Positions 30,813 to 34,411 of a DNA stretch of 34,411 nt are shown piece by piece. Below the pieces are notes generated by a model. That model made no database searches. It was not told where the DNA came from and was given only the letters and a program-made list of their open reading frames with translations. The translations under genes and the position numbers were made by a program. Position 1 is the first letter of the stretch; the number at the start of each line of letters is the position of its first letter. Origin of the DNA: Algivirga pacifica (lineage in GTDB: Bacteria > Bacteroidota > Bacteroidia > Cytophagales > Flammeovirgaceae); assembly GCF_039543525.1 (NCBI RefSeq), contig NZ_BAABJX010000046.1:1-34411 (forward strand), read 5' to 3'.

Positions 30813-31784
30813 ATGAAAAAGACTTATCTATACTGGTTACTTTCTGCGATAATCTTGGGAGCGTGTAATCCTTATGCGCATATCACAAAGATGAAGTCCA
30901 TGAAAGAGGACCTGCAATATAAATTCCCTGTAAAGTATGCGGAACTGTCCAATGACTTGGAGATTGCCTATGTCGATCAGGGAGAGGGAGAAGATGTACT
31001 CTTGTTTATTCACGGGCTGGGAAGTTACATTCCGTCCTGGCAACATGAGATTGATATCCTCTCTAAAAAATATCGCTGTATTGCTATAGATTTACCTGGG
31101 TTTGGGAAATCCGATAAGCCTAATCATTCAGGAATGATGTCTTATTATGCAACAGTTGTCAAAGAGTTTGTAGATCACCTGCAGCTTTCTAATTATACGC
31201 TGGTAGGACATTCGATGGGAGGACAAATTAGCATGACATATAGCCTGATGTATCCGGAGCATGCGAAGGCAATGGTACTGATAGCCCCCGCAGGAATTGA
31301 AGGGTTTACAGATGGACAAAAAGGATGGTTTGAGGACGTTATGACGCCTCGATTGGTTCGTTTGACGAATACCGATGCTATTGAAACCAATCTGGCCTAT
31401 AATTTTTATGACTTTCCTGCAGATGCCCGTTTTATGGTAGAGGATAGAATTGCCATGAGAACTGCCTCAGACTTTCCTAATTATTGCTTGGCAGTAAGTC
31501 GTTCGGTGAAAGGAATGCTTACAGAACCCGTAATTGATAAGTTAGGCGGTATATCCCTTCCTACACTGATGATTTTTGGAGAGCAGGATAACTTAATCCC
31601 TAACCGTTACCTCAATCCGGGAACCACCAAAGAGGTAGCCTTATTTGGAGCATCCATGATCCCTAATTGCAAAATGGTTTTGATTGATAAGGCAGGGCAC
31701 TTTGTAGGGTATGAGAAAGCTACTGAAGTAGCTGCTGAGATTACTTCTTTTATACAAGTAACCTCCAAGAAACAAACGTTGTGA
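30813..31784 (+). CDS. Alpha/beta hydrolase lipoprotein
   Basis: 323 residues. The signal peptide ends in the lipobox LGAC (C18), so the enzyme is membrane-anchored outside the cytoplasm. The alpha/beta hydrolase core has the oxyanion motif HGLGS (67-71), the nucleophile S134 in VGHSMGGQ, the acid D259 in FGEQDNLIP and H296 in KAGHFVGYE. A lid domain of about 75 residues lies between nucleophile and acid. It is likely an esterase or lipase, and epoxide hydrolase or dehalogenase relatives are less likely because the nucleophile is Ser. It is joined to the barrel gene by a 3-base gap. Confidence 0.9.
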   Translation: MKKTYLYWLLSAIILGACNPYAHITKMKSMKEDLQYKFPVKYAELSNDLEIAYVDQGEGEDVLLFIHGLGSYIPSWQHEIDILSKKYRCIAIDLPGFGKSDKPNHSGMMSYYATVVKEFVDHLQLSNYTLVGHSMGGQISMTYSLMYPEHAKAMVLIAPAGIEGFTDGQKGWFEDVMTPRLVRLTNTDAIETNLAYNFYDFPADARFMVEDRIAMRTASDFPNYCLAVSRSVKGMLTEPVIDKLGGISLPTLMIFGEQDNLIPNRYLNPGTTKEVALFGASMIPNCKMVLIDKAGHFVGYEKATEVAAEITSFIQVTSKKQTL

Positions 31785-31802
31785 TAAAGAATAGACATTT
31801 TA

Positions 31803-31900
31803 GGAGCTATAAAAGCTCTTTCAAAATATAGTTTTGTGTGTTGTTAATGAAATAATCCCTTGTAAGGCTACGGCTTTATCTTGGGATTTTTCTATTTTTA
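31803..31900 (+). terminator. Hairpins ending the hydrolase transcript
   Basis: GAGCT-ATAAA-AGCTC followed by Ts (31804-31821), and AATCCC/GGGATT (31854-31888) with an inner imperfect stem followed by a T-rich tract. Together they probably terminate the cluster before the next gene. Confidence 0.55.
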
Positions 31901-31927
31901 GGGGAGAGACCATTTTTTTATATCAGC

Positions 31928-33346
31928 ATGAAACTAACCAAATTCAATTCCGTTGTCGAGGCTCTTTATCCCCATGAAGTAGAGTATTTAAATCAGCTGC
32001 AGCAGTTTCAGGACAAGGACCGACAAGCGATCTTTGAGCGTATTCTTTACAACCATCGCTCGGTAGAACAACTTTCTTATGACCAAGAAGTGGATAAGCG
32101 AAAGTATTCTGCCATGATCTCCTGGATACATACCAATCTGGAAAAAATCGATGTAGACTTCTTTTTTGAATGGCTATTGAAAATAGAGCAAGGGGTAAAT
32201 ATGGATGTGGTCAGTCAGGAGGACAGTGTAAAACTATTAGGATATTTGAAGCAAATCAACGCAACTTCGTATCATTTTATTAAGTTCTATGAACTGGTCA
32301 TCAGCTATAGGGATTATATCCTGATTCGTAACATGACACAGATTTATAGTCAGGTAAAGGAATACCTACAGCAGTATCGAAAAAGCTATTTAGAAGCCAA
32401 GAAAACGAATGAGCGTTTAAATAATGCGACGATAGACATTATTGAGCAACATAAATCACAGGAAATTACTTCCATCCACTGGGAGAGTTTCTTGATGAAA
32501 ACGGCCAAAAGTAAAGACCTGGATGGCTTTACCCGCTATAAGGCTTGGGTAAGGCTTAGTTACCTATATTACAACTATAAAGAGTATAAAAAACTGGAAG
32601 AAGTTCTAAGGATATTTGAAGAAGAACTGAAAAATACTACCAATTTTTATTCTCCAAGAATCCTGGCGAATCATTACAATAACAAAGCGATGTTGTACTC
32701 CAAGACCCATCAATATGCCTTGGCAGAACAGTACGCCTATTATTCCATCCGAAAAGAAAATCCAGATTATTTACTCTATGTCAATAACCTTTGCTTTGTC
32801 TTACTAAGGCAGCACAAGGACAAGGAAGCCATGCAGCTGATGAATGGCATAGACAAGCAAATAAAGGATACAGCGACCATGTATAATTTCATTGGATACG
32901 TGGCTTTATACCTTAAAACCCTTTCCCATAACGGATTTCGAAAGAAAGCCTTACAGTTAGCACAAGTATATGTGGAGAGTCATCGAAAGGAGATTTTTGA
33001 ATATCGTTGGCATATCTTTTTCTCTACCTACTTCAAGATTCTTTTACTAGAAGAACAGTATACCAAAATTATCTCTTTAGAGAAGAAATATAAATTAGTC
33101 GAACGGGAACAAAAGCACTTAATAACAGGACGGTTTACGCCTAAAATTCTTTTCTATCATCTGATTGCCCGCTATGCAGAAGGGAAAATTGGGGAGCAAG
33201 AGTTGAGGCAACAATTGATCAATGCCGTAGATCACTTTAAAAAAACAGACTCCTCTGTATATCTAATCACACGATTATTGGGAGAGTTACAAGATTTTCA
33301 CTCGGAGTTGATTATGGAAGTGAGGGGCAGGTTGGGTGCGTATTAA
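31928..33346 (+). CDS. All-helical TPR-like protein of unknown function
   Basis: 472 residues, no signal peptide or membrane segment. It is predicted almost fully helical. The middle (about 210-320) has TPR-like pairs such as RYKAWVRLSYLYYNYKEYKK and NHYNNKAMLYSKTHQYALAE. The N-terminal part includes a helix set (FERILYNHRSVEQLSYDQ) of unclear role. Proteins of this type are common in Cytophagales and probably act as protein-binding scaffolds or regulators. It is separated from the hydrolase by terminator-like hairpins and ends at a convergent junction. Confidence 0.75.
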   Translation: MKLTKFNSVVEALYPHEVEYLNQLQQFQDKDRQAIFERILYNHRSVEQLSYDQEVDKRKYSAMISWIHTNLEKIDVDFFFEWLLKIEQGVNMDVVSQEDSVKLLGYLKQINATSYHFIKFYELVISYRDYILIRNMTQIYSQVKEYLQQYRKSYLEAKKTNERLNNATIDIIEQHKSQEITSIHWESFLMKTAKSKDLDGFTRYKAWVRLSYLYYNYKEYKKLEEVLRIFEEELKNTTNFYSPRILANHYNNKAMLYSKTHQYALAEQYAYYSIRKENPDYLLYVNNLCFVLLRQHKDKEAMQLMNGIDKQIKDTATMYNFIGYVALYLKTLSHNGFRKKALQLAQVYVESHRKEIFEYRWHIFFSTYFKILLLEEQYTKIISLEKKYKLVEREQKHLITGRFTPKILFYHLIARYAEGKIGEQELRQQLINAVDHFKKTDSSVYLITRLLGELQDFHSELIMEVRGRLGAY

Positions 33347-33351
33347 TTTTT

Positions 33352-33370
33352 CCCAGGGCAACGCCCTGGG
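33352..33370. terminator. Perfect GC-rich hairpin between convergent genes
   Basis: CCCAGGGC-AAC-GCCCTGGG, an 8-bp stem with a 3-base loop, in the 35-base gap between genes ending at 33346 and 33382. It is followed by a tandem GGGCTATT. A bidirectional terminator role is likely, although the T-run (TTTTTCCC) is only on the left. Confidence 0.75.
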
Positions 33371-33381
33371 CTATTGGGCTA

Positions 33382-34242
33382 TTACAGCTTCTCGATTTCT
33401 TCTTTTAAAAGTCCTGTACTGCTCATGATAATATCGACGGAAACCCCTGCCTTCTTAAGGTTTCTGGCGATTTCTATTTTCTCTTCTTTTTTACCTTCCT
33501 CTCTGCCTTCCTCTCTAGCTGTATCCAAGCTGTTTTTTAAGTCATTATATTGTTTTAAACTTTCTTCATACATAGCATATTCCTCGTTGTTAAGGTTGGC
33601 AATCTTGGCTTCCTTCAAAAACTTTTTAAGTGTTCTATCTACTAGGCCAACAGGCATTTCATGCAATTGGTTTAGGTTTTTGAACAGGTAAAGCCACTTA
33701 TCAAAATGAGTATGGCAATCTTGCCATTCCTTTTCAAATTTAGGCATTTCCAAGTAATAAAAAGTCAATTTGTCGGACATGATTTTGTTTCTTCGAAGAT
33801 CATGTAGTTTTCCGGTAGTGATCACCTCCTTGTCGCTCTTGTCAGAAGAAGGAAGTATGAAATCCAGGATAGCAATAGAATAAACAGCCTTGAGTTCGTA
33901 GTTCCAATCGCCTTTTTTTGCCTGCTCTTGTATAGGGAAGGTAGCATAATAAAGCATTCGATCCATAAAAAAGTCTTGCTTGGCTTTCTGAATTTCAACA
34001 ATAAAACGTTCACCTTCCTGATTTTCACAATAAATGTCATAGACAGAGGTACGCGCTTCTTTGTTCTTTCCCTTTTGCTCTTTATTTAGATAAGAAATAT
34101 GGATAATAGTCCCAGCCTCTTCCTTAAGCAATTGATTGAGAAAATCGATGAGTAAGTCTTTATTGGCTTCTGTGCCAAATAGGAGTTTGAATCCAAAGTC
34201 TGTAAAAGGATTGATATAAATAGGGTTTCGTTGGTTTTGCAT
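33382..34242 (-). CDS. Rpn-family recombination-promoting nuclease / PD-(D/E)XK transposase-like protein
   Basis: 286 residues. The N-terminal NPFTDFGFKLLFG is the family hallmark. The PD-(D/E)XK nuclease core shows D69 in SVYDIYC and E83-x-Q85-K86 in RFIVEIQKAK. The C-terminus is a highly charged segment rich in repeated E-E-G-R/K units, followed by the short helix KAGVSVDIIMSSTGLLKEEI that is seen in many members. Relatives (RpnA-E in E. coli) are DNA nucleases that promote RecA-independent recombination. In Bacteroidota they occur in many copies. It is apparently intact. No terminal inverted repeats or target duplication were recognised around it. Confidence 0.9.
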   Translation of the reverse strand: MQNQRNPIYINPFTDFGFKLLFGTEANKDLLIDFLNQLLKEEAGTIIHISYLNKEQKGKNKEARTSVYDIYCENQEGERFIVEIQKAKQDFFMDRMLYYATFPIQEQAKKGDWNYELKAVYSIAILDFILPSSDKSDKEVITTGKLHDLRRNKIMSDKLTFYYLEMPKFEKEWQDCHTHFDKWLYLFKNLNQLHEMPVGLVDRTLKKFLKEAKIANLNNEEYAMYEESLKQYNDLKNSLDTAREEGREEGKKEEKIEIARNLKKAGVSVDIIMSSTGLLKEEIEKL

Positions 34243-34411
34243 GGGGTTGATACGTTTGATGAGGTATCAATAAATAGCAGGGCAGGGCATTATAGGTGGA
34301 TCGGAGATAATAACTGTGAACGTGAAAACGATATCTTCAATCCTGTAGTGTTTCAGACCCCGTATTCCTAGAGTTTTTTCAAAAATTTGATTTTCGAAAA
34401 AAGGCATACCT
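34243..34411. other. Window end, no gene seen
   Basis: 169 bases upstream of the Rpn gene. No TAnnTTTG box or coding frame is evident. Confidence 0.4.

Noticed and set aside
26306..31784. OleABCD-type olefin synthesis, since SDR, KAS III-like and alpha/beta hydrolase occur together
   Set aside because: There is no OleC-type ligase. The SDR is a short FabG type, and the hydrolase is a secreted lipoprotein with a Ser nucleophile, unlike cytoplasmic OleB.
33382..34242. Calling the Rpn gene a complete insertion sequence
   Set aside because: I found no flanking terminal inverted repeats or target duplication.

Overview
The window looks like chromosomal DNA of a marine-type Bacteroidota, most likely order Cytophagales (inference). 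Support: AT-rich sequence; promoters of the Bacteroidota TTTG-N19-TAnnTTTG form (several near-perfect copies); families largely confined to this phylum (DUF4924, DUF2911, the ~400-residue form of QueA, a bacterial geranylgeranylglyceryl-phosphate synthase, the Rpn/PD-(D/E)XK transposase-like nuclease); and many long palindromes between genes. I see no tRNA, rRNA, CRISPR array, prophage or complete insertion sequence.

Layout. 1-1209: tandem GAGCGAAGCTC repeats, then a membrane-anchored endonuclease/exonuclease/phosphatase (EEP) protein. 1588-5323 (all minus): a small accessory block with a TerB-like/BRCT fusion, a second EEP protein with three membrane helices, two probable orphan immunity genes (NTF2-fold type and DUF1871 type), and a HigB/HigA-type toxin-antitoxin pair. 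5496-6923: a secreted sulfatase. 7439-12373: housekeeping and conserved genes (queA, pyrD, DUF2911, DUF4924, a LexA-like S24 repressor). 12786-19830: sppA, a small unknown gene, an M42 aminopeptidase, a DtxR/MntR regulator, a glycosyltransferase operon and a lipid kinase. 19934-24781: an unknown gene, an EamA transporter, an LptG-type permease and pyruvate kinase. 25065-31784 (all plus): GGGP synthase, a 200-base cluster of hairpins, then FabG-like reductase, KAS III-like synthase, lipoprotein, outer-membrane barrel and secreted lipoprotein hydrolase, which look like one functional unit. 31928-34242: a TPR-like helical protein and an Rpn-family nuclease.

The most striking content is non-coding. 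A 160-161 bp MITE-like element occurs three times. It is palindromic over its whole length and flanked by direct TTA, and one copy sits exactly at the stop codon of the DUF4924 gene. A second 135-bp repeat family occurs twice. A GAGCGAAGCTC word family occurs at four loci, with one 49-base stretch identical at two loci about 25.7 kb apart. A short hairpin family with core CTTGCC-TYAY-GGCRAG occurs three times. Every one of the five convergent gene junctions carries a palindrome, each of different sequence. The best candidate for an undescribed protein system is the 26306-31784 cluster, where a cytoplasmic ketoacyl reductase and a condensing enzyme with an unusual Cys-His-His triad sit beside an envelope module of lipoprotein, barrel and hydrolase.
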